From positions 24,794,001 through 24,858,000 of the forward strand of contig OX940864.1 of assembly GCA_954871525.1 (NCBI GenBank): a stretch of 64,000 bases of DNA, read 5' to 3'. The notes under the pieces are model-generated. The model did no database searches. It had not been told where the DNA came from and worked only from the letters and a program-made list of their open reading frames with translations. Below, piece after piece: positions 30,451 through 42,234 of the stretch (positions within the stretch are counted from its first letter, which is position 1; each line of letters opens with the position of its first letter). The position numbers and the translations under genes were made by a program. The DNA comes from Parietaria judaica (Eukaryota > Streptophyta > Magnoliopsida > Rosales > Urticaceae).

Positions 30451-33400
30451 TGAGCGGTGGACGAGAACCAGGACGGATTCCGTCGCCCGCTCCCCATCGG
30501 AGGCTTCCCGCTCCTCGAGGAGATCCCCTCGAGAAGAAAGCTCTTCGGGCAAGCGACCCGCCGAGGAGGTATGTAATGCTTCCCCCGCGAAGAAGGCGAA
30601 GGTTCCCGCCCCGACCCCCGAGCCCGAAGCTGCTGATCCGTCTCGGGGAACAGCGAAAGGGGATCCGGGTACCGCGCCCGTAGAGGGCGCAGCGGAGAGG
30701 ACGGGACTGGTGTCGGACGGGCGTGCGCGCCCCGCCGCGAATCCACGGGAGAGACTGGAGTTCGACGATATCGAACATCTGGTCATCGCGCCGAACGCTC
30801 CCTCTCCACCCCCTCTGGGAATGGAAAGCTCCATTCTTCCTGCTGCTCCTGGTGTTGCGACCCGGTCCCCTTCATCGTCACCTCAGGGAAACCCCGACGA
30901 AGCGACGCGGAACTTGGCCGCGGCCTTTACGCCTCCGATTCAATCTCCGGTCAAAGAGACCCAGGTTTCGAATGAGGAAGGTACGGGACCTAATGGCGAG
31001 GAGGACGCCCGAGGAGAGACCTTCGCACCTGTCGGGCGCGAAGGCGACCAGGAACAGATCTCCTTCGGACCCGAGGAGGAACAGCCCGGGGCGCACCCCG
31101 AGGTTAGTCCTCCTGGCCTGAAGCTCCTTTCCGACGCATCTGGTATCGAGGCCCTCGAGGGCTCAGGGATCTAACCTTCTCCCGAACTTACCGGCGTCTC
31201 CGATTCACAGGTACCTCTCATTGCTTCTTCTAGCGCGTCGTCGAAATCAACGGATGACTCGGCGCGGCCTTCTGCGTCATCCCTTGACCTCGAGGAGACA
31301 CCTACCGGGTTGCCACGGGCTCAAGCCGGCTTCCCGGCCTTGCCGCCTCCGGGTGCACTTCTCACGGGCTCGTCGATCCTCTTGTTGAGTCCGTGGGAAG
31401 CTTGGAACTTGTCGACCGTGTCATCCGAGGGGTAGCCCAGTTGAAAGACGTGATTGCCTCCGAGCGGCTATCCACCGCTAAGGCCGAGAGAGAGACCAGT
31501 GAGTTGTCAGCGGAGCTCACGTTAGTCCGGGGACAGTTTGAGGTTTCCACCCGCGACGGGCAGAAGTTCCGCGACGGGCAGAAGCTTTCCTCGGAGCTCG
31601 ACGAGGCCCAATCTGCCTTAGAGTCGGAAACCTCGTTGTGCCGGGCCGTATAGGCCGAACTTAACGAGACCAAATCCGCCTTGGAGTCGGAAATCTCGTT
31701 GCGTCGGGCCACAGAGGCCAAATTCGCGGAACAACAAAATTCTTTTGCTGTTAAGGAGACGGGTCTCTTCAATAAGCTCCGGCTTAAGGCTGAGCGCCTC
31801 GCCCAGATTAGTGAAGCTGTCGGCGTACCGCTCGAGCAGAAAGACCACCTGGTGTCCCGGGTCGACGCCGCGCTGAGGAAATTCGCCGAAGACTTAGAGG
31901 CTGCGCGAGCCGAGGCAGTCGAGGAGCGTCACGGCCGAGAGCGCCTGTTCGAGGAGGCCCAAGCCAAGCTGGAGCGACTCTCGGCGAAGTTTGATTTTCT
32001 TGATCAATCCATCAACGCCCACCGCTTGGCCGCCGCGTACCAAGCCAATATCGGTTTGGTCGAGAAAATCGTTCGGGCGACTCCCGTCGAGGGCCTCGAG
32101 GCCCACTTGCCTCCGTGGCGCGAGAGCCGCGATAAGCACCGGGCTGTGGTAGAAGAGCTGGACAAGAAGTCCTCCCGGGACCCTTATTCTCCACCGCTCT
32201 CCCCCTGCAAGCCGGCAGCCCTGGACTGCCAAAGGATTAGAGTCCTTGCCTCGCAAGGGGCCGCTCTCGGGTCCTCACCGCGCGATGAACACGGCTCGAA
32301 CATCCAGACCCCGGCGCCTCCGGAGCCCACAGTATAGGATGCTTTCCCGGAGCCCTTGTATACTTGTTTTTCTCTTCCTCCTTTTCTTTTTCTTATATCG
32401 GGCCTTTGTACTATTTCTTCTGTATCTCAACTCTCTCTTTTCCTTCGCAGGCCGGAGGTGGTACCGTTGTTCTTTGCCCCGATGCCTTTTCCCCCAGCGA
32501 TGGAGGAGGTTACGAGGGGGCCGAAGAGTCTGTGCTTGCTCTTGCTCCGGCGAGGACTTTATCGGGGAGCGAAGATATTCTCCCCGAGACTACAAGGGCT
32601 AAGCTCGCCGAGTGTAGGGCGGAGAGCGATGAATATAGACGTCTCCTCGCCATTGCCGAAGAGTGTCGAGGAACGAAAGCGTTATCGGCGATGCGAAGAG
32701 ACACTCTCGGCACAGCTCCGGCAGAAAAACGAGTACTTCAACCGAATCGCCGATGCTATATATCTGTCGCTCAGTCGGGAGGAGCAAATCTCTTTCCATG
32801 TCAAGGCCGTGCTGAGGAAACTCGTCAAGGACCGTGACGCAGCCAGGAGCTGGGCAATAGAGGAGGAATTTTCTCGCTTACGCCTCTATCACCAAGCGAC
32901 CGACAAGCTGAAACACGCCTACCAGAGGTTCGGTGCACTCGAGGGGATTCCCGTATTCAGCGCCTGCTGGGCAGTGTGCTCTCGAATATCAAGCTCGTCG
33001 AGGGATTACCTTCTCGCTTGACCGTTGGTGAGCTTTGAGCCAAACTGCCAAGATGGCGTAGGTTGGAGCAAGAATACCTGGCTGATTTGGCCAGGCTGGA
33101 GAGGAAAATCTCCGGTGCTCCAAACTCTCATCCGATTTCCCCTAGTCTCCCTCCGAGTGTTGCTAGAGCGCGCTCGCCGGGTTTTGATGTTCTTTCCTCC
33201 TCGTCGAGCACGGTATGGGGCAGCTTAGTTTAAATAATTTGTAGTTTTACTTCTTTTTTCTGGGGTTGGTTCCTCACTCTTAGCTCCCCCTTTGCAGGCT
33301 GATAGTAGGGTTGATGCGAATCTCGCGGGAACTTCCTCGAGTAAGCCCCCAAGACTTCCTGCTGACGATCCTGCTTTCTTAATTGTGGATGAAATCCTTC

Positions 33401-33507
33401 GCCGATGCTGTGATGCCATCATCGAGGAATGTGCCGACGTAGTCCTGGGTCAAGATCCCCTCGATGATGTCGCTAGGCGGGAGGATCGGTCCCTGCGAGA
33501 GTTATAA
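30451..33507 (+). pseudogene. Antisense gene of the Tat-like element, C-terminal part (charged linker and coiled coil)
   Basis: After the Copia, a Pro/Ser/Glu-rich linker (30451-31172) leads to long Glu/Ala/Arg-rich coiled-coil segments (31393-31653, 31681-32331, 32451-33021, 33298-33507). At least two introns are plausible: 32332-32450 (CCCACA|GTATAG to TTCGCAG|GCC, phase 0) and one ending TTTGCAG|GCTGATAG at 33297. A stop near 31651 (CCGTATAG) and a frame change near 32690 show decay. Because these introns are antisense to the retroviral transcript, they would survive retrotransposition. The segment between Transposase_28-like residues and the linker is missing at the Copia junction. Confidence 0.6.
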
Positions 33508-33609
33508 TATGTGTATACACTTGGGGTGTGGACGAATGAGTTGTAAATAATGATACTTTGTATTTCGTACTTTTGAATCAAATGAACATATGATGATTTT
33601 CTTTTATGA

Positions 33610-34440
33610 GCTTGCTCGCAATCTACGAACTTGTACGGGCTTGCTCGGCGCCCTTAGCCGTAAATATAGTTTTTCTTTGCTCAGCACTCTCGCCGGCTCG
33701 GGCTTGCTCGGCGCCCTTAGCCGTAAATTTTTTTTTTCTGCTTGGCACCCTCGCCGTACCTCTTTTCCTCGGCATTCTCGCCGTACCTCTTTAATTGGCA
33801 CTTTCGCCGTAGTTGTCTCTTGCGGGTATCGCTAGGTTTCATCGGGTACGAGCCGACTAGTTCCCAGGACCCCATAGGCACTCTCGCCTTGGTTGTCACT
33901 TGCGGGTATCGCTAGGTTTCATCGGGTACGAGCCGACTAATTCCCAGGCCCCCATAGGCACTCGCGCCTCGTATACTTCCTCGGCACTCTCGCCGGATCG
34001 GGTTTGCTCGGCACCCTTGGCCGTATATAGATCTCGACATTTTTTGTCGGATCGGGCTTGCTCGGCAATCTTAGCCATATATATGGATCTCGACATTTTT
34101 TATCGCACCGGGCTTGCTCGGCACCCTTAGCCGTATATGGATCTCGACATTTTTTGTCGGACCGGGCTTGCTCGGCACCCTTAGCCGTATATGGATCTCG
34201 ACATTTTTTGTCGGACCGGGCTTGTTCGGCACCCTTAGCCGTATATATGGATCTCGACATTTTTTGTCGGACCGGGCTTGCTCAGCACCCTTAGCCGTAT
34301 ATGGATGTCGACATTTTTTGTCGGACCGGGCTTGCTCGGTACCCTTAGCCGTATATGGATCTCGACATTTTTTGTCGGACTGGGCTTGCTCGGCACCCTT
34401 AGCCGTATATCGGACCGGGCTTGCTCGGCACCCTTAGCCG
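33610..34440. repeat. Tandem repeat array of the Tat-like element
   Basis: Seven units of 54-56 bases, each with CTCGACATTTTTTGTCGG, CGGGCTTGCTCGG and CACCCTTAGCCGTATA, run from about 34030 to 34440. Preceding degenerate units (33615-34020) share GCTTGCTCGGC and CCCTTAGCCGTA. Within them a 78-base block (GGGTATCGCTAGGTTTCATC and onward) is duplicated at 33824 and 33902. CGACA...TGTCG within each unit is a short palindrome. Such arrays are common in the 3' untranslated part of Tat/Ogre elements. Confidence 0.85.
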
Positions 34441-34677
34441 TTTTTTTTATATCAATGAATATTGCGAGGATACTTTCCTTTCCATTCGGTACTTTCACCG
34501 AGCAGAGTTGTACACACATTTTGTCAACTTATAATTCCTCTCGTTTCTTAAAGAAAAAAAAACATATATACATAGACATTAAAACCAAAACAAACTTCTA
34601 TCATCTAACAAGGCTGAAGAGTAGTCATCATCAACTCTCCCTTCGCGCCGAGCAGTGTATGCGCCTTACACCGAGGC
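34441..34677 (-). other. Junction region: end of Tat repeats and 3' flank of the F-box fragment
   Basis: Begins with leftover CTTTCACCGAGCAGAG of the Tat-type array, then AT-rich sequence that would be the 3' untranslated region of the minus-strand F-box fragment. No Tat pol is found here, so the Tat element is truncated on this side. Confidence 0.45.
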
Positions 34678-35433
34678 TTATTTACCGATGATCGAGCAGG
34701 CTGGTGACACGACCTTCTCTAGAGAGTCTCTGCTGGGGCGCTCGAAATTGCAGTCCGTGCAGATGTAGGTATACCACGTGAGACCGAGGATGTAGCATGA
34801 TTTGCAAAAGCCACAAGCACGTCCATCTTGGCGTCGGCCAACACACGACGGGTGGATGGAGTTTCTTGCTCGCATCTTCGTGGGCTTCTCGTAGACCAAG
34901 ACGTCCTTACCGCACCTCCTGCAGAACTCCATGTCGAGCAGACGACCGCGTGGTGCGGGCGTCTGCTGCTCGAGGTAGTCGGTTGGATTCCCTGCCGTGA
35001 GCAGCGCGGGAAGGTCCTCAAGTCTGACCCTGGTCCCCTCATCGAGACTGAACCCCTCAAAACTGGGAACTAGTCTGTTGGCCCTTAGGAATTTTATTCC
35101 GTGCTTTATGGTGGACAGGTTGTTGACCACGTCGTCTATGGTGATTCGGTGGCAGCGTGGCAGGCATAGCTTTACGAGTGTCGAGTTATCCTGCAGAATT
35201 GTCCTCAACGCGGCGTTGGTGACCTCGAAGCACCCATTCAGCGTCAAGGTCTCCATCTTCCCTTGAGACCTCCTCGCCAGCCTCAGGAGATCCTCGTCTT
35301 CGAGCCGCTCGCTCATCGGGTCATCGATACTGAGGTTGCGCCATAGAAGGCTGTTCCCCCGAACCTCGTCGCGCAATGACGTGCACGCCATCTCCATCGC
35401 GAGGAGTTCTTCGAGCATAAGATACGTCGGTTG
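34678..35433 (-). pseudogene. F-box protein fragment, SKIP14/SKIP28-like, 5'-truncated
   Basis: The open frame (from an ATG at 35418, with homology-like residues from about 35433) encodes LEELLAMEMACTSLRDEVRG and NSLLWRNLSIDDPMSERL, which match the second half of an F-box. Leucine-rich-type repeats follow (GKMETLTLNGCFEVTNAAL, then STLVKLCLPRC), then a Cys-rich tail with FCRRCGK and FCKSCYI. SKIP14/SKIP28 proteins are SCF-complex substrate receptors with this order of parts. About half or more of the N-terminus, including the F-box start, is missing. An in-frame TAG lies a few codons upstream (near 35443), and the upstream DNA belongs to an hAT intron. The retained 246 codons are uninterrupted. 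It could be a captured exon or a host gene cut by a transposon. Confidence 0.65.
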
Positions 35434-36620
35434 CTAACATAACTTTCAAGAGACGTGACAACAAAACTTACAAATTAATATTTATCACAAAAATTAATAT
35501 TTTAATTTATTATCTAACAAATTAATATCACAAATTAAACTCGATTTTTACCTCGCTTTCGTGGGCTTGATTCGCTTGATGTTGGTATTGTGCTTGATAT
35601 TGTTGCTCTTTGCTAAGGCTTTGCCATTCCGGAATATTTGTACCTTGATAATTGAGTAAGTTAGTAAAACCACCGCCGTGACCTTGAGAAAATAACAATT
35701 GTTGGTTCGGCCCGACGCCACCGGCAACATATTGAGGATGTGCCGGTAACGGTTGGCTAGAAGAACCGGGAAGTGGAACATTGTGTTGATTCATAACACC
35801 GACATTATAATTATGTTGACTAAAAGCCGTCCCGGCCCCGCTATTAATCGACCTCGGCGACGGAATAGTAGCCCGTCCTTTTCCTCGGACATCGGGACGT
35901 CCTCGAGAACGGTTGTTGCCACTCGACATATTAACGATAAATTAATCTAATATTAACGATAAATTAAGCTAGATTAAAACTATATAACACTAATAATAAC
36001 AACTAAAATAAATACCTAATACTAATAATAATAACAACTAAAATAAATACCTAATACTTATTATTAATAATAATAACAACTAAATAAACTAAACTAATTA
36101 CAACTAAAATACCTAAACAATGTATTAAACTAAAAATAGATAGTATTTAAATAAATATAAAGTAGCTAAACTATAGACTAAAATCGGAAATTTGAGAGCT
36201 TGAGAGAGATTGGGAGAGTTTGAGATGAAGAGAAGATGTTGTGTGAAAAAAATGAGAGTGAGATGAGGTATTTATAGGGAAAAATGTGAAGGAATTCGAG
36301 AAAGAGGGTGTAATAAAGCCCCAACGGTCATTTTTGGGGACCCCGAGGCAATATAGCCGTTGCCTCCCCAACAGCTCCAAAACCTGACGCGTGGCAGGTA
36401 CTTTTGCCGCAGAAAGTGAAAAGCCCAACGGCTCTATGATCTGAGCCGTTGATGGATTTGATCCAACGGCTCAGATCCCACTCAACTTTTTTTTTATTAA
36501 TTTTTTAAATATACTGGAACCGGATATATCCGGTTCCGACTTTATCCGGACCCAGATAGTTCCGTGTCCGGTTTTTTTTATAAAAAAAGTGGATCCGGGT
36601 TTTAAACCGGATCCGCATTT
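35434..36620 (-). mobile_element. hAT transposon fragment, 5' half
   Basis: On the minus strand this shows an hAT-style 5' end. A subterminal region (about 36480-36610) is rich in CCGGATCC/GGATCCGG, CCGGATATATCCGG and related palindromes. A TATA-like leader (GTATTTATAGGG, 36277-36266) and a first exon (35929-35552) follow. Its intron contains GTCACGTCTCTTGAAAGT, also found in the intron of the hAT at 6506. The intron stops at the F-box fragment near 35434. The outer terminal repeat could not be fixed. Confidence 0.6.
35552..35929 (-). pseudogene. First exon of an hAT transposase
   Basis: It encodes 126 residues starting MSSGNNRSRGRPDVRGKGR, then Gln/Asn/Gly-rich sequence with EWQSLSKEQQYQAQYQHQAN, up to a donor GAG|GTAAAA. 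Ser/Gly/Arg-rich first exons with this layout occur in the hAT at 7020. No BED finger or hATC follows, so no transposase can be made. Confidence 0.55.
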
Positions 36621-37626
36621 TTGGGACTATTTTGTGGCATCTCGGCCATGATATATGAATGACAGCCTGGCTTCCAAATTCGAAGTTTATATATTGGTCA
36701 AAGTTGATGTCTTTGACTTTGAATGTAGTAATGGCTTTAGTCAAACAGTCACGCTTTCACTGGCAATTTGCCATGCCATGCCATGCCATTGATTCAAGAT
36801 TGGCATTCAATATTTTACATAAAACATTAATATCGGCATAAATATCTGATTTAGTATTAAAATAACGGTTTATCAAAGCAAAAATATTTAAATTTTAACC
36901 AACAAAGGTGACAAGAGTCCAAGGTAAAAACATAACAGCAAAAGGACCTAAAGTCAATATATATGATGCGACTTATTTTTAATTTTTAATTTTTTTACGG
37001 AGGTTGGTCAATTTGTTTGGCATAACACTATTAAATCATACGTAAGATCAATACACATTTATGTGCTCGTCCACCTATCTAGCATATTCTCTCCTTTATA
37101 TTCGACGAAAAAAATTGAATGGAAAAATAAAATTCTCACCTATATTTGTTGACTTTTGATGCTTTATCGTTGCTTTTCATATTGGATCATTTTCGTCTCA
37201 GTTAATCAAAGTTTGAGTACTTTTACCGTAGTTATCCCTTCGAATAAATATATATTTAGTACTTCAAAATAATATTAAGTAGTCATGCCTATTTTAACAT
37301 TTTTTTTAAAATACAATATTGATGGAATATAATGTGGGAGGAAAAATGGTTGGGTACTTTTTCTGCAGGAAAAAAATGAAATTTTTGCCACTATTGTATG
37401 ATAACATTGAGATGATTCCACGCAGAAAAAGAAACTTTTGCCGTTATTAAGTAAAACTTTTGAACCCACAACCTCCACTTTAGAGGTAGTGTGGAATTAC
37501 CACTGGGAAATACTTTCCCTGCTATTATCCCTATTTCACCTATTATAAGTACTTCCCATCCCACCCTATCAGAGGCCACCAAACCCACTGTCCTCCGAAG
37601 AAGAGAAAATCATAAACACTAAAAAA
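36621..37626 (+). other. Upstream region of the EP1-like gene
   Basis: AT-rich DNA with no other gene. A CCATG tandem run lies at about 36770-36790. A weak TATA candidate (CTATTATAAGTAC, about 37540) lies roughly 85 bases upstream of the start codon. GGCCACCAAACCCACTG just before the start is conserved upstream of the pseudogene at 42235, so the duplication included the 5' untranslated region. Confidence 0.5.
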
Positions 37627-39283
37627 ATGCTCTTCCCATCCTCCGCCCTGACCGCCGCAACGCTCCTCCTCCTCCTAAGCCTCGCTGCCACCACGAAAGC
37701 GCAAGTCCCCGCAAATGAGACGTTCAAATTCGTGAACGAGGGCGAGTTTGGGCCGTACATAAATGAGTACGACGCTAGCTACCGCATGATAAGTGTCTTT
37801 GCGGCGCCTTTCCAGCTGGGGTTCTACAACACCACGCCCGGTGCCTTCACCCTCGCCCTTCGTATCGGACTCCAGCGTGCCGAGCCGAACTACCGGTGGG
37901 TGTGGGAGGCCAACCGTGGCAATCCTGTCGGTGAGAACGCCACCTTCTCACTCAACCGCGCTGGCAACCTCGTCCTAGCCCACGCCGACGGCCGCATCGC
38001 ATGGCAGTCCAACACCGCCAACAAGGTAGACCAATGCTTAACTTTCCACTTCATATTGTGTGTGTATATATATATAAATATATATAAGTATATTTACCAT
38101 ATTTTTATTTTGTAAAGGGCGTGGTACGGTTCGAGCTCCTCTCGACCGGAAACATGGTTCTCTACAACAAGGCCGGAAACATCGTGTGGCAGAGCTTTGA
38201 CTACCACACCGACACTCTCCTCATCGGACAGACCCTCCGCCTCGGGGACAAGCTCGTGAGCCGCCTCTCCCCCGGCGAGAACAAGGACGGTCAGTACAGC
38301 TTGGTCCTAGAGCCCAAGGGCTTGTCGCTCTACAAAGGCAAGAACTGCTACTTCTCAACGTTTCAAAAGTTCGGTGCTCTTCAAGGTACAGTACTGTGTT
38401 TGAAACAAAAGTAATTGCGGCTTAAGTATCTAGTTTTAGACAACTAACTCAGCATAATAAATAAAAAAAATTGCGCAAAATCCCAAAGTGTTTCAAAAGT
38501 GAAACATATTGCTGTCAATTTTGGGTGCTTTCGCCGTTAATTTCACCTTATACATATATCGTCTCTCTTGATCAAAGTATGATACTTATGCCATCAATAT
38601 GTCAAGTGATCATCCTCTTCGAGTATATAATTAACATTCTGATTACCAACACAGTGGAAGACATCGCAAACATGACTCTCGGAGTTGAGCCGGATGACGA
38701 GGAAATTCCCACATACGACGTGTTCATTAGGTCGCTGTCCGGCGGAGGGACGCTCAAGTTTGGCCGTCCCGCCAAGTACAATGTGACGATATCGTTTCTG
38801 CGGCTCGGAATGGACGGAAGCGTCATAATCTACACGTACATGGAGAAAAGCAGGTATCTGGCCACGGACATCGTCTTCAGCCTCTTCAACAGAGACACAT
38901 TGACAGGCTGGGACACCGAGTGCGAGCTGCCCGAGAAATGCGGGGCCCTTGGGGTGTGCGAGGACAACCAGTGCGTGGCGTGTCCCACCGAGAAGGGGCT
39001 GCTGGGGTGGAGCAAGAGCTGCGGGGCCAAGCGGGTCGCCTCGTGCCAGCCCGCCGACTTCCACTACTACGAGGTAAAAGGCGTGGACCACTACTCGAGC
39101 AAGTACAACCGGGGAAGCGCAGTGAAGGAGAGCGACTGCGGGAAGAAGTGCTCGTCGGACTGCAAGTGCATGGGCTACTTCTACAACCGTGACTCGTCGC
39201 GGTGTTGGATCGCTCAAGATCTGATGACGCTCACAACAGCCAATTCCACGCACGTGGGGTTCATCAAGACGCCCAACAAGTAG
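37627..39283 (+). CDS. EP1-like secreted glycoprotein (bulb-type lectin plus PAN/apple domain)
   Basis: Predicted exons are 37627-38025, 38118-38385 and 38655-39283, giving 431 residues with canonical GT-AG sites and matching phases. Residues 1-25 are a signal peptide ending TTKA|Q. A bulb-type lectin domain (about 30-170) shows WVWEANRGNPVGENATFSL, then the beta-trefoil repeats LNRAGNLVLA, LSTGNMVLY and IVWQSFDYHTDTLL. Exon 3 carries a Cys-rich EGF-like stretch (CELPEKCGALGVCEDNQC) and a PAN-like domain (about 345-425: CGKKCSSDCKCMGYFYN, then SSRCW). N-glycosylation sequons are NET, NAT, NMT, NVT and NST. Length and order fit the epidermis-specific EP1 / S-locus-glycoprotein-like family, secreted wall or apoplastic proteins; ligands are unknown. 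The lectin sugar-binding motif is degenerate. Members I know are mostly intronless, so two introns are notable, but reading through either gives a stop. Start chosen by the signal peptide. Confidence 0.85.
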
Positions 39284-39975
39284 AAGGGAAAGCGATGGGT
39301 AATAAATGGCTGAGATAATACATCTGTTTGGCGTTTATTTGGCGAGGCATATCTTATCCTTATTGTGTTGAATGAGATAATAATATGGCTTTTGTATCGT
39401 GGTAAGATAATACACTGTCCCGATCAAGAGTCTGAATCTGAATACAGATCTGAATGATAAGATGTGACGTCTGAATCTGAATGAATAAAAATTAAGTGTG
39501 TTTGTTTTTTAAGATCTGAATGCAGATCTAAATACATTTTTTGTATGTAATTAAATTTTATTATACACTTAATGATATATTATATACTGATTATTTTTAA
39601 TAATAATTTAAATCTAAATGTAAAATAATTTATTTAATAAAATCAAAATATTATATTTTGCTTAAAAAAAATCATTGAAATTTTTTATAGTAATAATAAT
39701 GTAGAATAACTTATAAATATAATAAATTTGAAAAATTGTACACTATAAAATTCTATCGTCGGTAAAATTATTTATGATAATTAATTGAATGTAAATTAAT
39801 TATAATTACATTAATAAATTTTTAAACATGTAAATAAAAACATAAAAATATGTAATATTTTATATATAAACTAATTGATATATTTGATGACTTTTAATTT
39901 CAAATTCTTGATATTTTTTATTCATTTATTTTAATATTTTTTTTTATAAATATTCGAAATTAATTTTTTTAAAGT
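39284..39975. other. 3' flank of the EP1-like gene, MITE-like pieces
   Basis: Contains repeated TCTGAATCTGAAT/AGATCTGAATG phrases and AAGTGTGTTTGTTT at about 39495. These are mirrored by AAACAAACACAGCC at about 41380, consistent with a larger old MITE into which the hAT element at 39984 inserted. No target duplication was found for the outer element. Confidence 0.45.
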
Positions 39976-39983
39976 GTCAAAAC

Positions 39984-41054
39984 CAAGGATCAAAATGTCG
40001 TTTTGGCCGATAAATCGTTTGCCGTTATCGATGGATTAATCGTTTGCCGATGCCGTTATCGACGGAAAACCTATAAAAATTATCGTTTGCCGTTATCGAA
40101 ACTTATCGAACTTATCGATGGATTAATCGTTTGCCGATGGATTTATCGATGGAAAACCTATAAAAAAATTTCACACATATTTTACACTAAAAACATAACA
40201 TAAAATACTAATGTCACAAAATATAAACATAAAATTCTCATACAAAATATAATATATAAGCCACAAACCAAGTCTCATACTAATGTAGCCAAACATAAAC
40301 TAAGTCTCATACAAAATTACAAATACTTTACAAAATATGTAAAATAAATTATTATTTACTTACCAAAATAAATATTTACAAGTCACCAATTATTCTTATA
40401 TAAAATATGCACTGCACAATTGATTTCATTTAAAACAAGATTGCACAACTAGCTCAATTTAACAAATTAGCTAAAAATTGTACTTTTGCCGCAATATTTT
40501 AGAAAACTTCAAATTAAAAAAAAAAATTATGCCAACCGATTATTTTTACATTATATACAATTTTATAAAACAAAATTACAGCAAAATATTCGAGTAACTA
40601 GCTCAAATCAACAATTTTCAAAACATATGTACTTTTGCCAATTTGATATCACAATTCAGAAAAACTTCAAATTAAAAAAAAAAATTATGCAAACCGATTA
40701 GTTTTAAAATTATATACAATTTTATAAAACGAAATTACATCAAAATATTCGAGTAACTAACTCAAATCAACAATTTCCAAAACATGTGTACTTTTGCCGC
40801 AATTATACAACAATTCGGAAAAAACCTAATGACTTTTCGTTATTTAGCGATAAGTCCTCCATTTTTCGAAATTTAACACTTGAAAACTTAAAAGGAAAAG
40901 TTGTTCACTTTCCCCCTCAAAAAATCGCGAAAACTATAAAACGAAAACTATTAAGGGAGATAACTTACCGAGAAGCCTATTTTCAGCGATAATCGAACGA
41001 TTTTCGAACAAAAATCACGATTTTCGAACGAAAATCGCGATTTTTGGAACCTTG
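39984..41054. mobile_element. hAT-type non-autonomous element (1071 bp) with perfect 8-bp target duplication
   Basis: The ends are CAAGGATCAAAA and, inward-read, CAAGGTTCCAAAAA. GTCAAAAC is duplicated exactly at 39976-39983 and 41055-41062. The left subterminal region carries repeated TTATCGATGG and CGTTTGCCG, and the right carries CGATTTTCGAAC repeats. The middle contains three tandem-like units of about 155 bases, each with GTACTTTTGCC and, in the first two, CTTCAAATTAAAAAAAAAA. No transposase is encoded. Confidence 0.85.
40480..40830. repeat. Triplicated internal unit of about 155 bp
   Basis: GTACTTTTGCC occurs at about 40480, 40630 and 40789. Each is followed by a short Ttr-rich spacer, and the first two continue into ACTTCAAATTAAAAAA and ATTATGC(C/A)AACCGATTA. 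It lies inside the hAT element. Confidence 0.75.
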
Positions 41055-41062
41055 GTCAAAAC

Positions 41063-42234
41063 TATATCTTCCCACCTATCATTGGATTCATCTCGTCGTA
41101 ACCTTTCCAACCGTATATCATATGAGTCATTCCGATGCTCAGTTTAAAAGTTATGGAGTTTTAAAGTTTTAAGGTGGAGAGAGAAAAATAAATTTGGAGA
41201 GAAAATATGATAAAATATATGAACGTGAGATGTCAAATTAGAGCTCTTAATTGATAAGACTTGGGTGTAGATCCGAATAAGTGGCTATTCAGACTTATTA
41301 AGATGTTTAACAAGAAAAAAACAAATGTACTTAATGACTCTAAATCTAACCCATTAATATTAAGAAGTTCATTAATTGCAAACAAACACAGCCTAGTGAT
41401 GAAGCAATAATTGGATGTTTGTGCGTAATTGGTCATAGTTTTGAGGGCTATTTGAGGAAAAACACCTATATATTATAATTAAAAAAAATAAAAATTCATT
41501 TTTTTTTATACACTAATCTTCAATGATATAAAGTTTTGACAAAAGTAATGTGACGATGAACGATTTGTTCACATTTTCGCCAGCCAGTATATGTGATATG
41601 AATATCCACGAGGAATGGATAGAATTTCCACCAAAAAAAAAAACTATAACAACATCAACAGAACACGACAAATTAATACTATTAATTATGCGACACATGA
41701 ATAATGATAAATAAGTTTTCGTGTTTAGTGATCCAATATGTTCAAATATAACTTAATGTTATAATTGTAATTCCAGTCTAGACAAAAATATAAATCTTTT
41801 AATTGCTAGCAAGTCCACTCTAGCTATTGCTTAAGAAGACCATTGAACAGACGCTATATAAAATATGCAGTTTTTTGTTTGTTTGTTTTTTCGTTCCTAA
41901 AAAATAGAACTTTACAATTTATAAGGATATGTTTGTTAAAGCATATAAAAAAAATGATACAGGGATTTTTAATAGTGTTTATAACGTCATGTATTTTTTT
42001 TAATATGAATTAGTTTTAAATTAAGTGAAACCAAATGATAATTAAGATGTATATGTGGATCCTCATATATGATCCTATTATTTGATCACAACCCAACAAA
42101 TGATTGCAAATCATGTCAAGTTAGGCCAGAAACTACAAAGCTCATTAACTTATAAAAAGAAATCACAAATGCTAATTGAAACGGCACTTACACCCACAAG
42201 TAGGCCTTACAAAAGGAGCCTTTCCGAGCCCTTC
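41063..42234. other. Intergenic DNA between EP1-like gene and pseudogene
   Basis: AT-rich, with the right part of the possible outer MITE (to about 41397). No gene is supported. Confidence 0.5.

Noticed and set aside
30427..30834. Minus-strand ORFs over the Tat antisense-gene linker
   Set aside because: They are GC-driven shadows of the Pro/Ser-rich linker, without motifs or splice support.
33610..34440. Regular 54-bp repeats that could look like a CRISPR array
   Set aside because: There are no unique spacers, units are contiguous with gradual divergence, and the setting is a plant retrotransposon with no cas genes.
38594..39253. A 219-codon minus-strand ORF over EP1-like exon 3
   Set aside because: It is a shadow of the GC-rich sense exon, with no start context or known domain.
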